From assembly GCA_023392595.1 (NCBI GenBank), contig JAEVYU010000034.1:124001-188000 (forward strand): a stretch of DNA of 64,000 nt, in the 5' to 3' direction. The stretch is from Bacillota bacterium (GTDB lineage Bacteria > Bacillota > UBA4882 > UBA8346). Shown in pieces: positions 53,983-61,154 of this stretch (position 1 is its first letter; every line of letters starts with the position of its first letter). The notes under the pieces were generated by a model. It was not told where the DNA came from, did not search any database, and saw only the letters and a program-made list of their open reading frames with translations. Both the position numbers and the translations under genes were made by a program.

Positions 53983-54302
53983 TTATTATGACCTCCTGAA
54001 AATGATGACACCTATGAGTTCAAGTTGTTGGCCCCGATCATCTCCTTGGTAAAAGTCAACACCGGTAACTTTTATTATTTACTTCATCCGCTAAATCACC
54101 AATGGGAAATTTAATTTTCACAATCCCCAAAGCCATGCAAACAAAATATTATTAATTCTAGGTGATTAAACAAAAACCTACCCTATTATAAAAATTTTTG
54201 GTAAAATTGGAATTGCGCCGCCTGTAGATCCGCTCGTCCCTTATCGTTACAAAAAACCCTTTTCCTTCAAACCAACATAACTCCGCTCTCCCGGACCTAT
54301 AT
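53983..54302. other. AT-rich intergenic region
   Basis: No gene or clear RNA seen. It should contain the promoter of the propeller-like gene, but no box stands out. TAGGT and ACCTA (about 54160-54180) form a weak inverted repeat. Confidence 0.5.
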
Positions 54303-54623
54303 TCATCTTCCCAGCCACTCCTGTAGCCCCAATCCATCTTTCAATATCTGCCTGTAAATAATCTGCGGCAGCAGCATTTCCAATGTTCCGATCATGCCCG
54401 GTAAGCTTTCAGTAACAATTTCCTGGTGGACCGGATCATGCAATAATTGGAGACGTTCTTGAAAACAGTCCTTCATCTGCGCTCGAAGATTTTGATATTC
54501 GGTATTTTGACTGATAATTTTATAATAGATTTCGTTACAGCGTTCAATAATCAGATAATCGATATACTCTTCCAAATCAACCGGCGAATCGCTTTCGGTA
54601 ATGGTAAATTCAAAGTCGGCCAT
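54303..54623 (-). CDS. small helical protein of unknown function
   Basis: 106 residues, acidic, mostly helical by composition (YIDYLIIERCNEIYYKIISQN, EYQNLRAQMKDCFQERLQLL), no signal or membrane segment. AAGGAGG stands ten bases before the ATG, which makes a real gene likely. I do not recognise a family. It is flanked by decayed repeat DNA. Confidence 0.65.
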   Translation of the reverse strand: MADFEFTITESDSPVDLEEYIDYLIIERCNEIYYKIISQNTEYQNLRAQMKDCFQERLQLLHDPVHQEIVTESLPGMIGTLEMLLPQIIYRQILKDGLGLQEWLGR

Positions 54624-54769
54624 GAGATGAACCTCCTTAAAATTTAGTTGATACTGGATAAGGGCATGAGAAAACAGCTTCGGGAAGCTAAATGCAAAAC
54701 ATTTTTCTCCCTGTTACAAATCTAAAGTTTATTTGGGTCGATGGGAGGATGTTCCTACCTCCCACACCC

Positions 54770-55000
54770 TCCAGGACCAAAGGGTTGGGGCGGCAACCCT
54801 TTGGAATCCACCGCTCGGAACCTACGGATTCCGAACCTCCCTTTATTCATCCAGGGTTTTTGAATGTCGCCGCCATCCATGGCACTCTGCTTGCCAATTA
54901 TATAAGGCTTTCGATGGCGACCGTCGATTTTCATCCATGAACATAGACGGCGCACCGTCTTCGTCCTGAAGACGAAAGAACTTTTGAATGCAGATTCTTC
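54770..55000 (+). repeat. variable-hairpin dispersed element, copy 2
   Basis: Core 54846-55000 is nearly identical to copy 1. Helices: CCAAAGGGTTG/CAACCCTTTGG (54777-54804), TCGGAA/TTCCGA (54815-54834), CGTCTTC/GAAGACG (54956-54974). A further hairpin TGGGAGG/CCTCCCA (54742-54764) lies just left. The stretch can be read as an ORF (54733-54969), but the same peptide appears out of context in copy 1, so I take it as noncoding. Confidence 0.72.
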
Positions 55001-55073
55001 GAAGTATAACCTTTGCCAATCAAAACAAACAAGTACATAATCTTTTTTCCCTTCATCCTTCACACATTTAACT

Positions 55074-55427
55074 TTATAGAAATCCTTTTTCCTTTAAGCT
55101 GCAATAATTCTTTTCTCCCGTTATCACATGATCCAACAGTTCGATACCCATGATTTTTCCGGCTTCCTGGAGTTGTGGGTGAAATAAATGTCGTCATGGC
55201 TGGGTTCGGGGGAGCCGGTGCCGACTATATGAAGGGCCGATTTTGTTTCTGGAGTTCAGTGAGATGATGCCAAACTTCTCAACCGGTTCAGACTTTAGAT
55301 CCAAGAGGTATTGGAGGACTTTATAGCAGATCACTGGGCTGGTGATTGAGTAGTCTTCAAGATCATAACGATGACGCTTGGTGCGAATTTGTTTCAGGGT
55401 GTAGATGTTGATTGAAGTAAGGGGCAT
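55074..55427 (-). pseudogene. small RadC/JAB-domain protein, broken
   Basis: Starts at ATG 55427 with GGAGG and reads MPLTSINIYTLKQIRTKRHR, then DLEDYSITSPVICYKVLQYL and EKFGIISLNSRNKI, the N-terminal part of small RadC-like proteins. Then the frame shifts: GTGSPEPSHDDIYFTH appears in another frame without the HNHP motif (an internal loss of about 40 codons), and a second single-base shift leads to LQEAGKIMGIELLDHVITGE and YCSLKEKGFL with a stop at 55074. The gene is dead but recent enough to be readable. The piece at 51880-52001 retains the motif missing here. Confidence 0.8.
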
Positions 55428-55462
55428 TGTAAAGGCCTCCAAAATAATAGATCTACTCCACC

Positions 55463-55515
55463 CAAGAATATCATGCCAAGAAATTCTTGTCAAGAAAATA
55501 TTAATTCGCTATGTT
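55463..55515 (+). promoter_or_regulatory. XRE promoter with 14-bp-periodic CAAGAA operator sites
   Basis: CAAGAA occurs at 55463, 55477 and 55491, exactly 14 bp apart. The middle one forms a perfect 13-bp palindrome CAAGAAATTCTTG (55477-55489) that overlaps the -35 box TTGTCA (55487-55492). A 17-bp spacer leads to TATGTT (55510-55515). The layout suggests that the repressor encoded just downstream controls itself. Confidence 0.65.
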
Positions 55516-55540
55516 AAAATATATTTAAAGGAGGATTTAT

Positions 55541-55753
55541 ATGGAATCATTTCCTGAAAGGCTAAAAGCTTTACGCCAAGAAAAAAATATTACTCAAAGA
55601 GCAATAGCCAATCATTTAAATATAACCGATACAGCCTATGGATTTTACGAACAAGGAAAAAACTATCCTAATATGGATATTTTAATTAAACTTGCAGATT
55701 ATTTCGGAGTATCGTTGGATTATTTAGTAGGAAGAAGTAATAAAAAAAATTAA
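55541..55753 (+). CDS. XRE-family helix-turn-helix transcriptional regulator
   Basis: 70 residues, all of them one HTH_3 domain: FPERLKALRQEKNITQRAIANHLNITDTAYGFYEQGKNYPNMDILIKLADYFGVSLDYLVGR, seen in blocks. AAAGGAGG precedes the ATG. Single-domain XRE repressors of this type often belong to phage remnants, islands or toxin-antitoxin-like loci. The neighbours are broken RadC and repeats. The operator array upstream implies autoregulation. Confidence 0.9.
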   Translation: MESFPERLKALRQEKNITQRAIANHLNITDTAYGFYEQGKNYPNMDILIKLADYFGVSLDYLVGRSNKKN

Positions 55754-55988
55754 CAAGCCGATAAAACGCAATATTGCGATAAAATTTATGTGCTTCGTAT
55801 CATCTTCTTTTTGAATACTCTTTTATATGGATATTATCCAATATTTTTTGCCACCGTAAAGCAATAAGCGAATAAACCATTATTTCAAACACTAACTTTC
55901 ATTATGCGTTCCTGTGCTACAATAATTTTCCCAAGCTCTAATGTAAGGGAACGCCGACTTCTTACAACCCTGCTTTCAAAGTTAAAAA

Positions 55989-56021
55989 GTTTCAATCCAC
56001 GCTCCCTTAAAGGGATAGGAT
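55989..56021. repeat. solitary CRISPR-repeat-like sequence, not an array
   Basis: The first 18 bases, GTTTCAATCCACGCTCCC, equal the conserved half of type I-C-style CRISPR repeats. The second half (TTAAAGGGATAGGAT) keeps only TCCC/GGGA of the stem. Thirty bases upstream GGGAACGCCGAC (55947-55958) resembles the other repeat half. No further copies and no cas genes are seen in the window, so at most this is a decayed remnant. Confidence 0.35.
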
Positions 56022-56046
56022 AAATAGGCCCGAAACCGTGGGCCCT

Positions 56047-56219
56047 CAAACCGTCATTCATTTTCGACTTCCTGTTTATCCCTCCACCCTCAATCCACGG
56101 GTTGGAAACCCATGGCTGTCACACCCCTTACCAATTAAAACCGGTATCCACCCGCATCAATCTTTGTTACAAATCAATCCGCATTGCCTTTCATTTTTAA
56201 ATGCCCTCCTCCCCCTCAT
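56047..56219. repeat. direct repeat 1 flanking element copy 3
   Basis: Shares with 56615-56735 the blocks CAAAACCG-like, CCTCCRCCCTCAATCCACGGG-like and TTTCATTTTTAAATGCCCTC. Contains a hairpin CCACGGGTT/AACCCATGG (56095-56115, one mismatch). Confidence 0.55.
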
Positions 56220-56299
56220 TGCCCTTATAATCTTTCACATAACGTTCCTTTACGCTTTTTTATGCTTTTAGACCCAAACTCCTCACCCCGACATTTGAG

Positions 56300-56540
56300 G
56301 CAAGGACGCCGAAAAGCGCGGCTTCTTTTCTCGGATGAAAAACTCGGCTTGTTTTACAAGCCGCGCCGTCGCCCCCGTAAGCCTCATATAATTGCCAGTC
56401 GAAAGGCCATGGATGGCGAAGACCCACTAGAAAATGGGATGAATAAAGGGAGGTTTGGAATCCGTAGGTTCCAACGGCGGGATTCCTCGCGATGTTAAAA
56501 CATCGCGCAGGGTGATGCCGCCACACCCTTTGGCCTTAGG
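56300..56540 (-). repeat. variable-hairpin dispersed element, copy 3 (inverse orientation)
   Basis: More diverged copy. Conserved blocks are ATGGATGGCGAAG, ATATAATTGCCAG and GGATGAATAAAGGGAGG (reverse of the core of copies 1 and 2). Helices: CGCGATGTT/AACATCGCG (56488-56507), TTGGAA/TTCCAA (56455-56474), CGGCTTGT/ACAAGCCG (56345-56363). Each has a sequence different from those in copies 1 and 2 but is fully paired. Confidence 0.65.
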
Positions 56541-56614
56541 GGTGCAGGGGAGTGGGTGACGTCCCCTGTCGGCAATCATAATCCATAATAATAATCTTTT
56601 TTCTCATCAAAGAC

Positions 56615-56735
56615 CCTCAAAACCGACATTTATCTCTTACTTCCCAGTCAATCCTCCGCCCTCATCCACGGGTTAAATCGTGTTCTTGAACACGCCCCCT
56701 GGCCGTTTCATTTTTAAATGCCCTCCTCCCCTCAT
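56615..56735. repeat. direct repeat 2 flanking element copy 3
   Basis: Second copy of the block described at 56047-56219. Here the hairpin position is occupied by CGTGTTC/GAACACG (56679-56694), which replaces the CCACGGGTT helix of repeat 1. Confidence 0.55.
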
Positions 56736-56771
56736 GAGCCTCCTAAATTTAAAAAATGGTAATAAATACTA

Positions 56772-56786
56772 TGGAGTACTACTCCA
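56772..56786. promoter_or_regulatory. operator-like palindrome upstream of the RpiR gene
   Basis: TGGAGTACTACTCCA is a perfect 7-bp inverted repeat around one central base, about 80 bp upstream of the regulator start and directly after a TACTAT that could be the -10 box. Likely target of the RpiR-family regulator by position only. Confidence 0.55.
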
Positions 56787-56863
56787 AAAAATAAAAAAAT
56801 GAAGGAGGATTATTCCATAAGTAGTAGAATTATATTAATAACGCAGAAAAAGGGGCTGATGCC

Positions 56864-57730
56864 ATGGAAAATGCAAATTTGCTACAGGAATCAGGTCGGG
56901 GATTGGCCATGATTCGCAGCAGTTATACATCCCTGTCGCAGTCGGAACGTAAAGTTGCAGACTATATTCTAGCCAATACCTCCGGATTTTTATATCAGTC
57001 TGTCAATTACGTCGCACACCAGTGTCATGTTGGAGAGTCAACCGTGATTCGGTTTTGCAGGAGTGTGGGATTTTCCGGCTTTCAGGAAATGAAGTATATT
57101 TTGGCGCGGGATACGACGCCGGCAGAGGAGTATCCCGAAAGTGAAGATCCGAGCCACCAGGATTTATCCTATCTGGTACGCCAGCTTTCTGAAAAAACCA
57201 TTCTTGGAATCAAGGATACTTTACAACTTTTAGATTTAAATGAACTAAACCGGGCGATTGAAGCCATTTTGAAAGCCCGCCGGGTCGAATTTTATGGGGT
57301 GGGCGGAAGCGGGATTACCGCTCTCGAGGCGCAGTTGAAATTTATGAGAATCGGAATCACAGCCATCGCTTATACCGATGCCCATCTGCAGGCAATGTCC
57401 GCGACAACCCTGGGGCCTGAAGATGTAGTTGTTGGAATATCATTGACGGGCGCACTGCGGGATATCGTTCATTCAATTGAGCTGGCCCGTGATTCCAAGG
57501 CTACTGTCATCAGCATCACATCGGTTCCCGGGTCTCCCATTACGGAAGTATCGGATATCATTCTCATCAATGGCGGAAGTGAGCGCGGAGTCAGCTCATC
57601 ATTGAAAGGAAAAATTGCACAGCTTCACATGATTGATTTTCTTTTCACCGGAGTTTACGCAAGGCTTGGTGAAAAGGGCAAATATTATTCGGAGCGTACT
57701 GCGAAATCGACCATTGATCAAATCTTATAG
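56864..57730 (+). CDS. RpiR-family transcriptional regulator
   Basis: 288 residues: N-terminal HTH_6 domain (about 10-85; LSQSERKVADYILAN, VGESTVIRFCRSVGFSGFQEMK) and C-terminal SIS sugar-phosphate-binding domain (about 120-255; VEFYGVGGSGITALEAQLKFMRIG, VVGISLTGALRDIV). RpiR regulators sense phosphosugars. First gene of a rightward cluster with an enolase-superfamily enzyme and an ABC importer, which it probably controls. Confidence 0.93.
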   Translation: MENANLLQESGRGLAMIRSSYTSLSQSERKVADYILANTSGFLYQSVNYVAHQCHVGESTVIRFCRSVGFSGFQEMKYILARDTTPAEEYPESEDPSHQDLSYLVRQLSEKTILGIKDTLQLLDLNELNRAIEAILKARRVEFYGVGGSGITALEAQLKFMRIGITAIAYTDAHLQAMSATTLGPEDVVVGISLTGALRDIVHSIELARDSKATVISITSVPGSPITEVSDIILINGGSERGVSSSLKGKIAQLHMIDFLFTGVYARLGEKGKYYSERTAKSTIDQIL

Positions 57731-57795
57731 ACGTAAGGGTAATCGTCCCCGGTTACCTTGCTATCAGAAACAACTATATACTGGAGGCCATATCC

Positions 57796-58884
57796 ATGAA
57801 GATCACCAGCTTTGATGTTCGAAGGTACTCAAAACCTTTTGAAAAACCCATTAGTAACGGCAAATATACTTACTATGCAACAAATACCGTCATTTGTCAG
57901 GTCCATACCGATGAAGGCCTTACCGGAGTCGGCTGGGTAGACGGGACGGACATCGTCTTTGACGCTCTCAAACAATTGGAAGCTTTCGTGGTGGGCGAAG
58001 ATCCGTTCAATGTTGAACGAATCTGGTCCAAAATGTATCTTCCCAAAATATTCGGGCGCAAAGGATTGACTACCCGGGCAATGAGTGCGGTAGATATTGC
58101 GCTTTGGGATATCATCGGGAAAGCGAGCGGCAGACCCCTCTATCAGCTGCTCGGTGGATTCCGTGATGAGGTGCCGGTCTATATCGCCGGAGGTTATTAC
58201 GAAACCGACAAATCCCATTCCGAGCTCCGTGAAGAGATGGAACAAAATATCGCCAAGGGCATCAAGGCCATCAAAATGAAAATCGGCAAATTATCCCTGA
58301 AAGAGGATTTGAAACGGATTGAAGTCATCCGGGAACAAGTGGGCGACGCGGTTGAAATTTTAGTGGATGCCAACAATGCCTATAACCGGCTGGATGCTTT
58401 GCGGATGGGCCGGATGATGGAAGATTTGAATGTTTATTGGTTTGAAGAGCCGCTGGCGCCGGATGATTTGGAGGGTGCGGCCGAACTTGCCAAATCTTTG
58501 GACACGCCCATCGCATCCGGTGAAAACGAATATACCGTCTGGGGTTTCCGGGATATTATCACCAGTGGCTCGGTGGATATCATCAATGCCGATGCCCAAG
58601 TCTTAGGGGGCATTACCGAGTGGCGCAAAGTGGCTAACTTCGCCATAGCGCATCATATTCCCATTGCCCCCCACGGAAGTCAGGAAATTCACGTTCATTT
58701 GGTTTCGGCTGTACCGAACGGATTGATCGTGGAATATTACGATTCAAATCTAGCTTCATTAAGCGACTTAATGTTCGAACAGAAATTATCCTTAAATCCT
58801 AATGGGACAGTCTCTCCGTTTAAAGGGCCCGGTTTGGGGGTAACGATCAATTTTAAGGCGATCGAACCCTACCGAATCGGTTGA
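57796..58884 (+). CDS. mandelate racemase/muconate-lactonizing-type enolase superfamily enzyme
   Basis: 362 residues: capping domain (about 1-125), then a barrel with the general base Lys pair in IKMKIG (about 156-161), metal ligands Asp in LVDANNAY, Glu in FEEPL and Glu in ASGENEY, and a catalytic His in IPIAPHGSQEIHVHL. The KxK plus His pattern is that of the mandelate racemase and sugar-acid dehydratase groups. Likely dehydrates or epimerises an acid sugar, imported by the ABC system next to it. The precise substrate cannot be told. GGAGG before the ATG. Confidence 0.88.
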   Translation: MKITSFDVRRYSKPFEKPISNGKYTYYATNTVICQVHTDEGLTGVGWVDGTDIVFDALKQLEAFVVGEDPFNVERIWSKMYLPKIFGRKGLTTRAMSAVDIALWDIIGKASGRPLYQLLGGFRDEVPVYIAGGYYETDKSHSELREEMEQNIAKGIKAIKMKIGKLSLKEDLKRIEVIREQVGDAVEILVDANNAYNRLDALRMGRMMEDLNVYWFEEPLAPDDLEGAAELAKSLDTPIASGENEYTVWGFRDIITSGSVDIINADAQVLGGITEWRKVANFAIAHHIPIAPHGSQEIHVHLVSAVPNGLIVEYYDSNLASLSDLMFEQKLSLNPNGTVSPFKGPGLGVTINFKAIEPYRIG

Positions 58885-59001
58885 TAATTTGTGAAAGAAA
58901 GGTTGATCTTATGGATAAAGACCAAAGGCGGGGAGGTGATAAGCTCAAAACGGTATGTAACAAATTGCAAGACAACAATGATAACAAAGGGAGTGTTTGA
59001 C

Positions 59002-60138
59002 ATGAAAAAAACGACATTGTTAAAGATTGGTTTATTGTTGGTCGTGGCGTTTAGTCTTTGCTTCGGGGCGTTTGCAGCCGGTAAGACCGGAGCTTTGGAA
59101 GATACCGTGGTGGTGACGGCGACTACCGGTTCCGATCTCAGTTGGGCTGAAGCTGTTGCCCCCAATTTTGAAAAATTCATTAAAGAGAAGTACGGCAAAC
59201 AAGTAAAAGTGATCACTAACGGGACTCAAATCCCGGCGTTATGGGCCAAATTCAAAACCGAGTGGCCGAATCCTTCCAGTGATGTTTATACATTTTACAC
59301 CGATATGGTCGTTGAAGGTATCCAAAAAGGATACTGGGAAAAACTTTCCCCCTACTTTTCCAGTAAGGATATTAAAGGGCTGGGTAAAGAACGGGTCATG
59401 AAGTATCAAGGCTATGGAATTCCCTATGACAGCATGTATTGGGGGCCGGTTGTCCGTAAAGACTTGGTGCCGTTTAATCTAACCAGTTGGAACGATTTGG
59501 GAGATCCCCGCTTGAAAAACCGGATGACTTTTGATTCTGCCGTTAAAGTTGGCAGCGGGTATATTGCTGTTCAAGCCGCCGGTTTGGTTCTCAAACAAGA
59601 CTGGACCAAATGGCGCAAAGCTGACGGCACGCTAAATAAACAAGCGATCACCCCCGCACTGCGTTTGGTCAGGAAATGGTATCAAAATGCCTTAACTTTG
59701 ACCGAGGGTTCGGGAACAATCCGTCCGTTGTTGCAAAGAGGTGAGTCGCTCGCTTCATGCTGGTGGTCTTATCAAACATTGGCGGAAAAAGCCAGCGGCC
59801 AAAATGTTGAATTTGTTTTTCTCAAAGAGGGTGCGCTTGCTGCCAACGGTACCGCATGCATCATGGTGCCCACCAAAGCTTTGCATAAAAATTTAGCCAT
59901 TGAATGGATTAAATATCTGTACTCCAAAGAAGGTTATCAAGCCGCTTATGATGCCAAGATATACGGAAATCTGGCCCCCCGGACCGATATGGAGTTGCCG
60001 GAGATTGAAAAAACTTTACAACCACCCAAAAATTTAAAGGTATACGAAAGCACCGATTTCCGGACCTGGGCATCGGGCGACGCAGTAAGGGCCGATTTCC
60101 TTAACCTTTACACCCAGATCGTGATCCAAGGAATGTAA
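59002..60138 (+). CDS. ABC transporter substrate-binding protein, Fe3+/polyamine/phosphonate type
   Basis: 378 residues with a signal peptide (KKTTLLKIGLLLVVAFSLCFGAFAAG) and a type II binding fold: VVVTATTGSDLSWAE, WPNPSSDVYTFY, GIPYDSMYWGPVVRKDLVP, WNDLGDPRLKNRM, IEWIKYLYSKEGYQAAYD. Relatives bind iron, spermidine/putrescine, thiamine or 2-aminoethylphosphonate. With an enolase-type enzyme in the operon an organic or sugar acid is equally possible. The frame is open from 58891, but ATG 59002 with AAAGGGAG fits the signal peptide. Confidence 0.9.
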   Translation: MKKTTLLKIGLLLVVAFSLCFGAFAAGKTGALEDTVVVTATTGSDLSWAEAVAPNFEKFIKEKYGKQVKVITNGTQIPALWAKFKTEWPNPSSDVYTFYTDMVVEGIQKGYWEKLSPYFSSKDIKGLGKERVMKYQGYGIPYDSMYWGPVVRKDLVPFNLTSWNDLGDPRLKNRMTFDSAVKVGSGYIAVQAAGLVLKQDWTKWRKADGTLNKQAITPALRLVRKWYQNALTLTEGSGTIRPLLQRGESLASCWWSYQTLAEKASGQNVEFVFLKEGALAANGTACIMVPTKALHKNLAIEWIKYLYSKEGYQAAYDAKIYGNLAPRTDMELPEIEKTLQPPKNLKVYESTDFRTWASGDAVRADFLNLYTQIVIQGM

Positions 60139-60187
60139 AATAGCTTGCCGGTGAAGTGTCGCTGTCCACGAAGGACGATGAAAATGA

Positions 60188-60235
60188 GGAGATATACAAG
60201 ATCATAATTCCCGTGTATTGTATATCTCCCTTTTT
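60188..60235 (+). terminator. intercistronic hairpin with T-run after the binding-protein gene
   Basis: GGAGATATACAA pairs perfectly with TTGTATATCTCC (loop 18 nt) and is followed by CTTTTTC. It should act as a partial terminator so that the binding protein is made in excess over the permeases downstream. Confidence 0.85.
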
Positions 60236-60287
60236 CAACTGCGGGAAGCCATACTCTGATAAAGAAAAATAGGAAGTTGGTAAAATC

Positions 60288-61151
60288 ATGGCTGGAACTT
60301 ATCAAAAATCAGTTTCCAAGGATAACTCCAAGGAACAACGTTTTTTTCTAATAATGGTTGCGCCGACGATTTTGATTGCTTTCTTTACGGCCGTTGTTCC
60401 CTTGTGCCTGATTGTCCACGATAGTTTTAAAACGAAAGCAGGGTTATTTACCTTAACCCAGTATTTGAAGATTTTCGGCGATGCCTATTTTCTAGCAAGT
60501 TTAGGTTATACATTGATGCTCGCCTTTATCGTGACGATTATTTGTATTGTTATCAGTTTTCCACTCTCGTATATTTTGGCCAGGAATGAGAAGATTCGTA
60601 ATGTTTTATTGGGAATTATCAGCGTCCCGAAAATGTTGCCGTTTTTTGTGATTGGTTATTCGTTAATCTTATTATTAGCCCCCTATACTGGGCTTGTTAA
60701 TGTCTTGCTGGTCAAACAGCTTCATGTTTTAAAACAACCGCTGTTCTTGCTTTTCAACGGACCTGATTTGGTAATCGCTTTGACCTACATTACTTCCGTA
60801 ATGGCCGTGGCGATGTTGACCGGAATTATCCAGGCCATCGATCCAAACTTGGAAGCGGCCGCCGAGAGTATGGGAGCCAGCCGGCTGACTACGTTTATCC
60901 GGGTAATTCTCCCGTTATCGACTTCGGGTACCATCGCCGTTTCGGCTCTGGTTTTTTCGGAGGCGGTCGCTTCATTTTCCGTCCCGTTAATGCTCAGCGG
61001 CAAAGGGCTGCCGATGGTTTCTTTATTAATCCGCAATCAATTGCTCTTTATGGAAGATTGGAATTATGCCTTTGCGCAAGCGATTGTGGTGGCCTTTTTT
61101 GCGGTGATCTGCACCGTCATCACGAAGTGGGCCCTGGAAAGGGGGAAATAA
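60288..61151 (+). CDS. ABC transporter permease, PotB/CysT-like
   Basis: 287 residues, six membrane segments (first about 18-40), EAA-type coupling loop EAAAESMGASRLTTFIRVILPLS. The N-terminus is polar and cytoplasmic. It is followed after 3 bp by the second permease. It pairs with it and the ATPase at 62018. Confidence 0.92.
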   Translation: MAGTYQKSVSKDNSKEQRFFLIMVAPTILIAFFTAVVPLCLIVHDSFKTKAGLFTLTQYLKIFGDAYFLASLGYTLMLAFIVTIICIVISFPLSYILARNEKIRNVLLGIISVPKMLPFFVIGYSLILLLAPYTGLVNVLLVKQLHVLKQPLFLLFNGPDLVIALTYITSVMAVAMLTGIIQAIDPNLEAAAESMGASRLTTFIRVILPLSTSGTIAVSALVFSEAVASFSVPLMLSGKGLPMVSLLIRNQLLFMEDWNYAFAQAIVVAFFAVICTVITKWALERGK

Positions 61152-61154
61152 GCA

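Larger units (their letters stand above)
55754..56771. other. long noncoding, repeat- and hairpin-rich region
   Basis: No intact gene in about 1 kb. Contents: a CRISPR-repeat-like sequence (55989-56021), direct repeat 1 (56047-56219), dispersed element copy 3 in inverse orientation (56300-56540) and direct repeat 2 (56615-56735). Frames that look open here are translations of repeats. Confidence 0.65.

Noticed and set aside
54733..54969. Open frame of 78 codons on the plus strand
   Set aside because: It is the translation of dispersed element copy 2. The same peptide (YSSRVFECRRHPWHSACQ) appears in copy 1 attached to a different start and in altered form in copy 3 on the other strand. No ribosome site.
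56260..56526. Open frame of 88 codons on the minus strand
   Set aside because: Reads across element copy 3 including the CGCGATGTT palindrome. No ribosome site, no family.
55754..56771. True CRISPR array
   Set aside because: Only one repeat-like sequence plus a doubtful half are seen, with no regular spacing and no cas genes.
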